The notes under the pieces: model-generated | Database searches by the model: none | The model's input: only the letters and a program-made list of their open reading frames with translations | Told to the model about the DNA's origin: nothing | Shown here: piece by piece, positions 50,408 through 58,093 of the stretch | How positions within the stretch are numbered: position 1 is the stretch's first letter | Layout: each line of letters opens with the position of its first letter | Position numbers and translations under genes: made by a program | Source of the DNA: Marivirga aurantiaca | GTDB taxonomy: Bacteria; Bacteroidota; Bacteroidia; Cytophagales; Cyclobacteriaceae | Assembly (NCBI RefSeq): GCF_016679925.1 | Contig: NZ_JAEQBW010000011.1 | Location: 62,001 to 126,000, forward strand | Direction of reading: 5' to 3' | DNA length: 64,000 bases

Positions 50408-51052
50408 ATGAGAAAAATAAAATTACTCTATTTCTATGATCCGTTGTGTGGCTGGTGCTTCGGCTTTAGCCCTATAATAAAAGCTTTAGAACAGAAATAT
50501 GCCCCTGAAATATCATTTGAGGCCATAAGCGGAGGAATGATTTTAGGAGAAAGAATTAAGCCGTTAAGAGAAATGCATGCCTATTTAAGAGATGCCATGC
50601 CGAGATTGGAAAAGATGACAGGAGTGAAATTTGGGGAGGATTATATGAAAGTTTTTGAAAAAGGAGACATTGAACTTAATTCTGAAACTCCCTGTATGGC
50701 CATGACAGTTTATAAGTCTATATCTTCAGGTTCCTCAATAGAATTTGCATCCGCACTTCAAAATGAGTTGTATGTTTATGGGAAAGATTTAAATATTCCT
50801 GAGAACTATAAAGGTCTGGTAGAAAAATTTAACCTGGATTGGGATGTTTTCAGCAAAAAAATGAAGAGCGATACATATAAGAAAAAAACCTATGAGGAGT
50901 TTGAATTTGCACAAAGAATGGGAATAAATGGCTTTCCTTCAGTAGTGCTTCAGATTGAAGATCAGGGATATCTAATCGCGAGAGGTTACCGTGCTGAGTC
51001 CGAAATGAAAAAAGTAATTGATGAGATCATAAAAAAAGAGAAAGCGGATTAA
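50408..51052 (+). CDS. DsbA-family thioredoxin-fold protein (FrnE-like)
   Basis: A 214-residue cytoplasmic protein with no signal peptide. It starts MRKIKLLYFYDPLCGWCFGF; the redox motif C14-G-W-C17 is followed by a helical insertion (about 70-175) and the cis-Pro strand FAQRMGINGFPSVVLQIEDQ. This fits the DsbA family (PF01323), FrnE/2-hydroxychromene-isomerase-like group. A disulfide or oxidative-stress function is likely, but the substrate is unknown. It is divergent from the Cys-containing protein gene, with a palindrome between. Confidence 0.85.
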   Translation: MRKIKLLYFYDPLCGWCFGFSPIIKALEQKYAPEISFEAISGGMILGERIKPLREMHAYLRDAMPRLEKMTGVKFGEDYMKVFEKGDIELNSETPCMAMTVYKSISSGSSIEFASALQNELYVYGKDLNIPENYKGLVEKFNLDWDVFSKKMKSDTYKKKTYEEFEFAQRMGINGFPSVVLQIEDQGYLIARGYRAESEMKKVIDEIIKKEKAD

Positions 51053-51088
51053 CACTTTCTCTTTTTATAAAAAATCGTTTTTGAGTTT

Positions 51089-51574
51089 TTACTTCCCAAG
51101 GAAAGAGCTAAGCATCCAATGGTGTTTTTCCATATCCTGGATAAAAGTATTTAACATATCCTCAGTACCTACATCACCAATGTCAATGGCTGCATTCATA
51201 GCATCCGTCAGATAAGAAAGTAAAATTTCATAATCTTTTAATATTTCCTTCACCATATCATCAGAAGGCACATCGGTTTTAGCCTCTTTAATATTTGAGT
51301 GCTCTAGGTAATCGCTCAAATTACTTAAAGGAGTCTGTCCAAAAACCCGAATTCTTTCTGCTATTTCATCTATACTCTCCTTAGCTATGTCATAGCGCTC
51401 TTCAAATTGCTCGTGCAAATCAAAGAAATCAGCACCTTTCACATTCCAATGAAAGTTTCTTAACTTCTGATAATGTAAATGGTAATTGGCAAGTAATGTA
51501 TTCATCGCTTCCACTAAGCGCTTAGTTTCCTTTTGATCGAAACCCAATTTCCTATATCTTTTTGTACTAGTCAT
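51089..51574 (-). CDS. dps: Dps-family ferritin-like DNA-protection protein
   Basis: A 161-residue protein of Dps length. The ferroxidase region is YHLHYQKLRNFHWNVKGADF then FDLHEQFEERYDIAKESIDEIAERI, giving the intersubunit His, Asp and Glu ligands. A further helix (EILKDYEILLSYLTDAMNAA) and the C-terminal MLNTFIQDMEKHHWMLSSFL complete the four-helix bundle. Dps oxidises Fe(II) with H2O2 and stores it, protecting DNA. It is convergent with the DsbA-family gene. Confidence 0.93.
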   Translation of the reverse strand: MTSTKRYRKLGFDQKETKRLVEAMNTLLANYHLHYQKLRNFHWNVKGADFFDLHEQFEERYDIAKESIDEIAERIRVFGQTPLSNLSDYLEHSNIKEAKTDVPSDDMVKEILKDYEILLSYLTDAMNAAIDIGDVGTEDMLNTFIQDMEKHHWMLSSFLGK

Positions 51575-51645
51575 AAATTTTATTTACTCTTTAAATAAAG
51601 ATGGTTACTTCCTCAATAAAATAGTGTTAAAAATTCACAAGAATA

Positions 51646-51903
51646 TTAATTCTTGTAATTGACCGAACTCTTAAGGTGGTCTATTGTTTCCTTTCCTTTG
51701 GAAGTAACATTTTCCATTTCCTTGTTGACTGTGCTTTTTAATTCGTCAATCTTCTTTAATGACTCCTTATAAGACTTGTCCATGTTTTTCTTCAATTGTT
51801 TTCTGGTTTTATCACCTTTTTCCGGTGCGTATAACAAACCTGCAACTACACCTGACAATAAACCTAAACTGAATCCTGTTAATATTTTCATTCCGCTATT
51901 CAT
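51646..51903 (-). CDS. YtxH-domain general stress protein
   Basis: An 85-residue protein. It has one N-terminal hydrophobic segment with small residues (MKILTGFSLGLLSGVVAGLLYAPEKGDKTR, the YtxH signature GxxxGxxxGLLyAPxxG), then a long charged helix (KKNMDKSYKESLKKIDELKS and TVNKEMENVTSKGKETIDHL). YtxH proteins are associated with envelope or osmotic stress. It sits between dps and the divergent XRE regulator; the grouping suggests stress control. Confidence 0.9.
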   Translation of the reverse strand: MNSGMKILTGFSLGLLSGVVAGLLYAPEKGDKTRKQLKKNMDKSYKESLKKIDELKSTVNKEMENVTSKGKETIDHLKSSVNYKN

Positions 51904-51991
51904 AACTTCTTTTTTTAGATGATTGATAAATTTCTTTACACTATATAACTCATTAGATAAAATTTTGTTACATATTACAACAAATAAATCT

Positions 51992-51999
51992 TAGATTTG
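51992..51999 (+). promoter_or_regulatory. -7 promoter box of the XRE regulator gene
   Basis: TAGATTTG matches TANNTTTG exactly, 17 bp before the ATG at 52017. A TTTG at 51964-51967 lies 24 bp upstream, wider than the usual spacing. Confidence 0.4.
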
Positions 52000-52016
52000 T
52001 TAATATAATTATCATT

Positions 52017-52544
52017 ATGTCAGTAATATCATCAAATATCAAGTATCTAAGAAATAAAAAAGGAATAAGCCAAACAGCCCTGGCGGAAGCTGTTAATCTA
52101 AAGAGAGGCAATATTGCTTCTTACGAGAAAGAACTTGCCCAACCCAGTATAGAAAACCTGATGAAGCTTTCAGATTATTTCAAGGTGGATATCACTCAAT
52201 TTATTAAACAAGATCTTAGTAAAGAAGATGCCACGGATAATACCCATTCTGAGGGAGTTATTATACAAGAAAGACACTTATTTCAAGGGCTGAAAGATAG
52301 AGTAACTGCTTTGAAAGGTTCCTCGCATCATGATCCTCGGATTCAAAACCTTAGAAAGCAGAATGATGAAATCTTCAAAATGGTACATGGCTTTAAGGCA
52401 TACCATAAACACAGGATGCAATCAATTGATCCAAATAATGAATCTATAAAGAAGATAGCTTCCGATTATGATAATATAATTGATTTATTGGAAACAGTTT
52501 TGAATAGCAATAAGGACCTCATCAAGTTATTAGATAAACAATAG
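52017..52544 (+). CDS. XRE-family transcriptional regulator
   Basis: A 175-residue protein with an N-terminal Cro/C1-type helix-turn-helix: NIKYLRNKKGISQTALAEAV then NLKRGNIASYEKELAQPSIENLMKLSDYF (residues 6-55). It is followed by a linker and a coiled-coil-like helical region (DPRIQNLRKQNDEIFKMVHG and IASDYDNIIDLLETVLNSNK) that may mediate dimerisation. Targets are unknown; it is divergent from the ytxH-like stress gene and could regulate it. It is convergent with the DUF6438 lipoprotein gene, with 5 bp between stops. Confidence 0.9.
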   Translation: MSVISSNIKYLRNKKGISQTALAEAVNLKRGNIASYEKELAQPSIENLMKLSDYFKVDITQFIKQDLSKEDATDNTHSEGVIIQERHLFQGLKDRVTALKGSSHHDPRIQNLRKQNDEIFKMVHGFKAYHKHRMQSIDPNNESIKKIASDYDNIIDLLETVLNSNKDLIKLLDKQ

Positions 52545-52549
52545 AACGA

Positions 52550-53020
52550 TTATTCTTTTTGCATTCCAAAAATATCATGATATACAAATGGCAAGATAGC
52601 TCTATTTAATTCTGCCAAAGATTTAGGTTCCAATCCATATTTATAGACAGCTATGTTGTTCCCTTCAAAATTATAATAATACTCTTGAGAAGGCAGGTCG
52701 CTCATATCAGATACATAGCGTGGATTTAACTCATTCCACTTCACCATTTTAATTAAGCCCATAAATGCATCAAATTCACCGGCAGATAACTTTTTCTGAT
52801 TAAGCCCCTGGAGTTTTGTATTTTCTTCGCCTTTAAAAACCAAAGTAGAATCTGCATAAAGCGCTATCTCATATACAGGACAGGGTCCCATACAGCTTGA
52901 AGAACTCATGCTGAACAATAGCTCATTATCCTGTTCTGAAGCATTTGCTGATAGCCGTTGCTGCTGCTTACAGGAAACTAACAGTAAGATAATGAGCAAT
53001 AAACGAAAATTTTTTATCAT
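52550..53020 (-). CDS. DUF6438 family lipoprotein
   Basis: A 156-residue protein with a lipobox signal (MIKNFRLLLIILLLVSC, Cys17). The domain begins LLFSMSSSSCMGPCPVYEIA then LYADSTLVFKGEENT, the DUF6438 hallmark of S-x-C-x-G-x-CPxY-x-hydrophobic-x-hydrophobic-x-x-DG/S. A later part reads YYNFEGNNIAVYKYGLEPKS. The function of the family is unknown; the protein should sit on the periplasmic face of a membrane. Confidence 0.85.
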   Translation of the reverse strand: MIKNFRLLLIILLLVSCKQQQRLSANASEQDNELLFSMSSSSCMGPCPVYEIALYADSTLVFKGEENTKLQGLNQKKLSAGEFDAFMGLIKMVKWNELNPRYVSDMSDLPSQEYYYNFEGNNIAVYKYGLEPKSLAELNRAILPFVYHDIFGMQKE

Positions 53021-53204
53021 TATTTCTTAATATTGAAGTAGCAAATAACTCCCACCTATTAGATCATAGCAGATCAAGAATGTTCTTTAATTGCTGCCTA
53101 TTTAATTTAAATTCTATTGTGAACAGTATACTCTGATTACGCTCTTGTAAATATTAAGTTTATTGTCTCAGCCCAAATATCCCGAAAAGCAAATCCAGCC
53201 ATAA

Positions 53205-53474
53205 TCTGAAATGACTAATGCTCAATCATTTTTTAGATGTTCTCCTACTCTCGATGGTAACAACCAATTGAAACTTTCTTTTGAAAATGAATTTTTAGGG
53301 AATTATAAAGTAGTTATTTACAGTCTTACAGGAGGAATTGTAAGCCAGCAATCTTTTGATAAAAATGAATTGAAAGAAGAAGCAGAAATTACTTTAAATA
53401 AGATAGACAAGGGTCTTTATATGATCCATATCACCACTGGTGGTTCGTCTATTCAAAGGAAATTTATTGTATAA
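53205..53474 (+). CDS. Orphan type IX secretion C-terminal sorting domain
   Basis: From the ATG at 53211 an 87-residue frame reads FFRCSPTLDGNNQLKLSFEN then EFLGNYKVVIYSLTGGIVSQ and ends IDKGLYMIHITTGGSSIQRK then FIV. This is the pattern of a Por/type A sorting domain (GxYxxxIxxxGxxxxxKfiv) that normally ends large secreted proteins. Here there is no cargo and no signal peptide: an in-frame TAA lies at 53202-53204. It is probably the leftover 3' end of a lost gene, although a short expressed protein cannot be excluded. Confidence 0.6.
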   Translation, partial: SEMTNAQSFFRCSPTLDGNNQLKLSFENEFLGNYKVVIYSLTGGIVSQQSFDKNELKEEAEITLNKIDKGLYMIHITTGGSSIQRKFIV

Positions 53475-53490
53475 CAACATCAATTAACAA

Positions 53491-53545
53491 AAAAAGGCTG
53501 GTCAAGAGGAGTGTGACACTTCCCGTACCAGCCTTTTTTATAATA
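53491..53545. terminator. Bidirectional terminator
   Basis: AAAAAAGGCTGGT (53491-53503) and ACCAGCCTTTTTT (53528-53540) are complementary over 13 bp, with an internal smaller hairpin in the loop. A/T runs at both edges let it serve the convergent sorting-domain and aminotransferase genes. Confidence 0.85.
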
Positions 53546-53580
53546 CAGATCAATTAGGATCATGATCCGCTTCTATAAAA

Positions 53581-54858
53581 TCATTTTTTAAATTCTGTAA
53601 TAGTCTTTTCAATAATATCACAGCAATCATGCAATTGTTCTTCAGTCATTACCAACGGTGGGGCAAACCTGATAATATTACCGTGAGTAGGTTTGGCCAA
53701 CAAACCATTATCCCTTAAAGCTATACAAATATCCCAGGCTGTGGAACTATCCTCTGAATCATTGATCATAATAGCATTCAACAACCCTTTACCTCTAACC
53801 AACTTTACTAAATCAGATTTATCAACAAATTTTTGCATACGTTCACGGAAAATATTTCCGAGCTTACGTGCATTTTGAGCTAATTTTTCATCTCTAACAA
53901 CCTCCAAAGCTGTAAGAGCAATGGCTGCTCCTAAAGGATTGCCCCCAAAGGTAGATCCATGAGTACCAGGAGTGATGACAGACATAATATCATCATTGGC
54001 CAACACAGCTGACACAGGGTAAAATCCTCCTGAAAGTGCTTTCCCCAATATGAGAATATCAGGTTGCACATACGTTTCCTGCTTTTCACAATGACCCTGG
54101 CAAGTGCAATTACCGCAAACAGCTAACAAACTGCCTGTTCTTGCAATACCTGTCTGAATTTCATCCGCCATAAAAAGCACTTTATGTTTTTCACATAAAT
54201 CCTTGCATTTCTTTAGATAATCCGATGCAGGGGTATAAACTCCCGCTTCACCTTGTATAGGCTCAATTAAAAAACCAACTATATTATCTTCCCCTTCCAA
54301 TACTTTCTCCAGCGCATCCACATCGTTATAAGGTATTTTTACAAACCCAGGGGTAAAGGGGCCAAAATTCTTCCTTGCCGTCTCATCACTTGAAAATGAA
54401 ATAACCGTGGTAGTTCTTCCGTGGAAATTTTGTTCGGCTACAATTATTTTACCTGAATTTTCCAGTACATTGTTCTTTTCGTAAGCCCACTTTCTGGCTA
54501 TTTTCAATGCCGTTTCCACCGCTTCAGCCCCGGTATTCATCGGTAGCACCTTGTCAAATCCGAAATATTCAGTGATATATTTTTCGAAAGGGCCTAATAC
54601 ATCATTATGAAAAGCCCTTGATGTTAAAGTAAGAGTAGCTGCTTGATTCTTTAATGTCTCTAAAATCCTTGGATGACTGTGTCCCTGATTAACAGCACTA
54701 TAAGCAGAAAGAAAATCATAATATCTTTTACCTTCCACATCCCATAAAAAGACGCCTTCACCTTTAGCCAAAACCACGGGTAATGGATGGTAGTTATGAG
54801 CACCATGTTTATTCTCCAAATCAATGGCTTGCTGACTTTTAGTGATTTCTTGAATCAT
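53581..54858 (-). CDS. rocD: Ornithine--oxo-acid transaminase
   Basis: A 425-residue class III aminotransferase. It has YDFLSAYSAVNQGHSHPRIL, MNTGAEAVETALKIARKWAY, FHGRTTTVISFSSDETARKN and FMADEIQTGIARTGSL, with the PLP Lys273 in ILGKALSGGFYPVSAV. These match ornithine aminotransferase closely. It converts ornithine and 2-oxoglutarate to glutamate semialdehyde. An insertion at residues 248-262 contains four Cys (C248, C251, C253, C257 in VCGNCTCQGHCEKQ), absent from the classic enzymes I know. Monocistronic. Confidence 0.93.
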   Translation of the reverse strand: MIQEITKSQQAIDLENKHGAHNYHPLPVVLAKGEGVFLWDVEGKRYYDFLSAYSAVNQGHSHPRILETLKNQAATLTLTSRAFHNDVLGPFEKYITEYFGFDKVLPMNTGAEAVETALKIARKWAYEKNNVLENSGKIIVAEQNFHGRTTTVISFSSDETARKNFGPFTPGFVKIPYNDVDALEKVLEGEDNIVGFLIEPIQGEAGVYTPASDYLKKCKDLCEKHKVLFMADEIQTGIARTGSLLAVCGNCTCQGHCEKQETYVQPDILILGKALSGGFYPVSAVLANDDIMSVITPGTHGSTFGGNPLGAAIALTALEVVRDEKLAQNARKLGNIFRERMQKFVDKSDLVKLVRGKGLLNAIMINDSEDSSTAWDICIALRDNGLLAKPTHGNIIRFAPPLVMTEEQLHDCCDIIEKTITEFKK

Positions 54859-54970
54859 AATTTTTGTTTTTAAATAATGTAAATTGCAGAAACTATATTC
54901 GCAAAATTAACAAAAGACTATCGTTTTCCGATTCTTTGTTAAAAAATATCAAGGTATTTTTTCCTATAGG

Positions 54971-55001
54971 TTTGTGATTATCAAAATATTGCCGATATTT
55001 G
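54971..55001 (+). promoter_or_regulatory. Promoter of rpmB-rpmG-ftsY cluster
   Basis: TTTG (54971-54974), then 19 bp, then GATATTTG (54994-55001), which matches TANNTTTG at seven of eight positions. This is the canonical Bacteroidota -33/-7 arrangement, and it lies 43 bp before the rpmB start. Confidence 0.65.
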
Positions 55002-55044
55002 CAAACCAATTTGAAATCGACAACAAAATAATAAAGAGATAGAT

Positions 55045-55284
55045 ATGGCACGAGTTTGTCAAATTACAGGTAAAAGACCTCAAGTAGGAAACAACGTTTC
55101 TCACTCAAACAATAAAACAAAAAGAAGATTCTTGCCGAACCTTCAGAAGAAGAGATTTTATATCCCTGAGGAGAACAAGTGGGTTACTTTGAAAGTTTCT
55201 ACAAGTGCTATTCGTACCATCAACAAGAATGGTATTTCTTCTGTATTGAAGAAAGCAGTTGAAAATGGATATTTAGTATATTAA
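55045..55284 (+). CDS. rpmB: 50S ribosomal protein L28
   Basis: A 79-residue L28: [20 protein letters not shown] then [20 protein letters not shown], with [20 protein letters not shown] at the C-terminal half. It matches the bacterial L28 pattern (CxxTGKxxxxGNxVSHxxxKTKRxfxPN). A structural component of the large subunit. First gene of the conserved rpmB-rpmG-DUF4295-ftsY cluster, with its own promoter. Confidence 0.97.
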   Translation: MARVCQITGKRPQVGNNVSHSNNKTKRRFLPNLQKKRFYIPEENKWVTLKVSTSAIRTINKNGISSVLKKAVENGYLVY

Positions 55285-55312
55285 TTCGCTATCGCTATAA
55301 AAAATAAGCAAA

Positions 55313-55495
55313 ATGGCTAAAAAAGGAAATAGAGTTCAGGTTATTTTAGAATGCACTGAACATAAGGCAAGTGGTTTACAAGGGACTTCCCGATACATCA
55401 CCACAAAAAACAGAAAAAACACTACTGAAAGATTGGAGTTAAAAAAATATAACCCGATCATGAAGAAACAAACTGTTCACAAAGAAATTAAGTAA
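55313..55495 (+). CDS. rpmG: 50S ribosomal protein L33
   Basis: A 60-residue L33: [20 protein letters not shown] then [20 protein letters not shown] and [20 protein letters not shown]. Only one Cys (ECTEHK) remains, so this is the C-minus, non-zinc form. It lies 28 bp after rpmB and 2 bp before the next gene. Confidence 0.97.
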   Translation: MAKKGNRVQVILECTEHKASGLQGTSRYITTKNRKNTTERLELKKYNPIMKKQTVHKEIK

Positions 55496-55497
55496 TC

Positions 55498-55650
55498 ATG
55501 GCAAAGAAAGTAGTTGCAACATTAAAAGATAAAGAAGCAAAAGGTTTTGCTAAAATTATTAAAGCTGTAAAATCCGAAAAAACAGGTGCTTATACATTTC
55601 GTGAAGAAATGGTGCCTTTGGATGACGCTAGAGAAGCTCTAAAAAAATAA
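55498..55650 (+). CDS. DUF4295 family small protein
   Basis: A 50-residue protein: MAKKVVATLKDKEAKGFAKI then IKAVKSEKTGAYTFREEMVP and LDDAREALKK. DUF4295 proteins occur in Bacteroidota almost always between rpmG and ftsY. They are probably ribosome-associated, but no function is established. It lies 2 bp after rpmG and is followed by a strong terminator. Confidence 0.92.
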   Translation: MAKKVVATLKDKEAKGFAKIIKAVKSEKTGAYTFREEMVPLDDAREALKK

Positions 55651-55675
55651 TTTTCTTACAAGAATTTATTCATCT

Positions 55676-55700
55676 AAAGTCCCATTTCGGGACTTTTTTT
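55676..55700 (+). terminator. Rho-independent terminator
   Basis: AAAGTCCC and GGGACTTT (55676-55683 and 55689-55696) form an 8-bp stem with an ATTTC loop followed by a T run. It ends the ribosomal-protein transcript before ftsY. Confidence 0.85.
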
Positions 55701-55807
55701 GTTTATACCTATCCTATTACTCTTTTACCACTTACTTTTACATTTAAATTGCGTACTAGTATTAAAAACAACTTCAGGCTCCAGGCCAATTGATCAAACA
55801 TAAAACA

Positions 55808-56764
55808 ATGGGTATACTTAAATTATTCTCCAAAGACAAAAAAGAATCTCTTGATAAAGGTCTTGAAAAGACGAAAGAAAGTTTTTTCACCAAACTAGGC
55901 CGAACAGTTGTTGGAAAATCTCAAGTGGATGAGGATGTATTGGATGAGCTGGAAGAAGTATTGATTAGTTCCGATTTAGGAGTAGGTACTACAGTGAAAA
56001 TAATTGATCGTATTGAGCAACGTGTAGCAAGAGACAAGTACCTCGGTGCACAGGAGTTGGACAAAATCCTAAAAGAAGAAATAGCAGGCCTCTTATCCGA
56101 GAATAATACCGAAGATTTGAAAGACTTTACCATTCCTGAGGGTAAAAAGCCCTATATTCTTTTGGTGGTAGGTGTAAATGGCGTAGGGAAAACAACTACA
56201 ATTGGTAAACTGGCTGCTCAATTCAAAAACAAAGGTAAAAAAGTGATTTTAGGAGCTGCTGATACTTTTAGGGCCGCTGCTGTAGAGCAATTAAACATGT
56301 GGGGAGAGCGAATTGGCGTAGAGGTTGTTTCTCATGGAATGAACACCGATCCTGCCTCTGTAGCTTTTGATGCTGTAAAAAGAGGCGTGGATGAAAATGC
56401 TGATATGGTAATTATTGATACAGCAGGAAGGTTGCACACTAAAGTGAACCTGATGAATGAGCTGACAAAAATCAAGCGGGTAATCCAAAAATTTGTACCG
56501 GATGCACCTCATGAAGTGCTACTGGTATTGGATGGCTCCACAGGTCAGAATGCTATCATTCAGGCAAGGGAATTTACTAAAGCCACAGATGTTACTGCTC
56601 TGGCAATTACCAAACTTGATGGAACTGCCAAAGGTGGAGTAGTCATTGGGATTTCAGATGAATTTAAAATACCTGTGAAATATATTGGAGTAGGTGAAAA
56701 GGTAGAAGATTTACAAGTATTTAATAAAATAGAGTTTGTAGATTCACTATTTAAGAAGAATTAG
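55808..56764 (+). CDS. ftsY: Signal recognition particle receptor FtsY
   Basis: A 318-residue FtsY. A short basic N-terminal segment (MGILKLFSKDKKESLDKGLE) precedes the helical N domain and the SRP GTPase G domain: GVNGVGKTTTIGKLAAQFKN (P-loop), ADTFRAAAVEQLNMWGERIG (DTFRAAA, FtsY-specific), VIIDTAGRLHTKVNLMNEL and AITKLDGTAKGGVVIGISDE. It receives ribosome-SRP complexes at the inner membrane. The start is taken at the ATG 55808; a TTG six codons earlier is less likely. The acidic A domain of E. coli FtsY is absent, as usual for this phylum. Confidence 0.96.
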   Translation: MGILKLFSKDKKESLDKGLEKTKESFFTKLGRTVVGKSQVDEDVLDELEEVLISSDLGVGTTVKIIDRIEQRVARDKYLGAQELDKILKEEIAGLLSENNTEDLKDFTIPEGKKPYILLVVGVNGVGKTTTIGKLAAQFKNKGKKVILGAADTFRAAAVEQLNMWGERIGVEVVSHGMNTDPASVAFDAVKRGVDENADMVIIDTAGRLHTKVNLMNELTKIKRVIQKFVPDAPHEVLLVLDGSTGQNAIIQAREFTKATDVTALAITKLDGTAKGGVVIGISDEFKIPVKYIGVGEKVEDLQVFNKIEFVDSLFKKN

Positions 56765-56784
56765 CTGAATTAAACGTCCGGATA

Positions 56785-57522
56785 CTATTTGCCTGGGATA
56801 ACTAATTTCTTCTCTCTCCAGGCAATTCTATAAACAAGGTAATAATTGAAAGTCCATCGATTTTTAAATTCACTTAGGCCAAATCCCGGAATATCATAAG
56901 ATCTGAATTCATTGGCACCGGTTATTTTCCTGTTCAATTGGATTCTTATGGTATAGCCCGTATACAAATTATCAAATAACATCACCCTCAATCCTGTTGT
57001 TAACTCAAACCATCTGGCAGATACAGCTGAATTCGTAAAACTTTCTGAATAGGATCCATAGATGGGATCTACAATATTAGTATTTAAATTTTCTGTAAAA
57101 CTGGCTCTTGCGTACCTCAACCCAAAAGTCAGGGTATTGAAGTCCGGGTCAAATTTTAAAAAATTAACATCTGCCCCAATCCTAAAGTAAGAACCATCAT
57201 TTGAATAATTAAAATCTGATTCATCAATTTTATAACTTGCAATACCATAAGAGCCAGCCAAATAAAAACGATGGAAATCTATATCTCCCTGTAATTCATA
57301 CCGGTTTCTTCTGTCACCAAAAGCATTTACCCCAAGCGCTACCAAGTCTGTACCCAACCTTAGGCCAGTGGGTATGTAAAAAGATTTTGGAACCTTGGGC
57401 AGAGAGGCTTCTTTCACTCTGTTTTCAGTAGTGGTATCGGCAGATTGTTGTTCTCCTTCAAGCTGAGCAAAAGCCGAGCTTAAAAACATACTACAAAATA
57501 AACAACTTAATATTAGGCGCAT
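56785..57522 (-). CDS. DUF6048 family outer-membrane-type protein
   Basis: A 245-residue exported protein with a signal peptide (MRLILSCLFCSMFLSSAFAQ). The rest alternates short polar and aromatic strands: YIPTGLRLGTDLVALGVNAF, YFRIGADVNFLKFDPDFNTL, LFDNLYTGYTIRIQLNRKI and NYYLVYRIAWREKKLVIPGK. This is the look of a small outer-membrane beta-barrel and matches DUF6048, a family without known function. It overlaps the following DUF6452 gene (upstream in transcription) by 32 bp, so the two are co-transcribed. Confidence 0.82.
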   Translation of the reverse strand: MRLILSCLFCSMFLSSAFAQLEGEQQSADTTTENRVKEASLPKVPKSFYIPTGLRLGTDLVALGVNAFGDRRNRYELQGDIDFHRFYLAGSYGIASYKIDESDFNYSNDGSYFRIGADVNFLKFDPDFNTLTFGLRYARASFTENLNTNIVDPIYGSYSESFTNSAVSARWFELTTGLRVMLFDNLYTGYTIRIQLNRKITGANEFRSYDIPGFGLSEFKNRWTFNYYLVYRIAWREKKLVIPGK

Positions 57523-57964
57523 TGACAGTTCTTCTCAAAGTATCATTAACTATTATCATGGAATCATATGAGTGAAAGACAGTATCCAAACCTACAAATT
57601 CCATATCTATTCCACATTCGGGGGAATCAACCCTATTTATTTTCTCATAAGTAAAACGTAAGGAATCTACCCTGTTTGCACTATACAAATAAAAATCAGT
57701 TACATTCTCTGCCGGGCTTAAAGGTAAACTAAATGCACCAATGGCAATAACAGAATCAGGTTTATACAAAGCCATGTTTGCTTGAGGGCTTACTATTGAA
57801 TCGTATTTCACTGTTTTATTCTGTTCCTGCCCGTTCGCATTTAAGCTTTTCAAATGAAAGGTAATATAATCCACATTAATACTTCCACAATTAGAATCCA
57901 CCTGACAAGAAAATACTCCTGCAAGGATAATACCAATTGTTAAAAATTTCAATTTTTGTCTCAT
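57491..57964 (-). CDS. DUF6452 family lipoprotein
   Basis: A 157-residue protein with a lipoprotein signal (MRQKLKFLTIGIILAGVFSC, Cys20). The mature part contains CGSINVDYITFHLKSLNANG, IGAFSLPLSPAENVTDFYLY and DSLRFTYEKINRVDSPECGI, recognisable as DUF6452. The function is unknown. The pair DUF6452-DUF6048 is recurrent in Bacteroidota, and its overlap of 32 bp suggests coupled translation and a shared envelope role. Confidence 0.82.
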   Translation of the reverse strand: MRQKLKFLTIGIILAGVFSCQVDSNCGSINVDYITFHLKSLNANGQEQNKTVKYDSIVSPQANMALYKPDSVIAIGAFSLPLSPAENVTDFYLYSANRVDSLRFTYEKINRVDSPECGIDMEFVGLDTVFHSYDSMIIVNDTLRRTVNAPNIKLFIL

Positions 57965-58063
57965 AAGGCTGCAAAGATATTTATTATTCTGGTAAGCTAA
58001 ACGCGAACTTAAGCTTTTGATTGTAATTGCTTCATTTTGGAACGATTACTCTCCAAATTTCCT

Positions 58064-58071
58064 TAACTTTG
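58064..58071 (+). promoter_or_regulatory. -7 promoter box of rimO operon
   Basis: TAACTTTG matches TANNTTTG exactly, 22 bp before the rimO start. A TTTG at 58036-58039 lies 24 bp upstream, wider than the usual 19-21 bp. Confidence 0.45.
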
Positions 58072-58093
58072 CACGCTTAAATAAGGAAATAAT

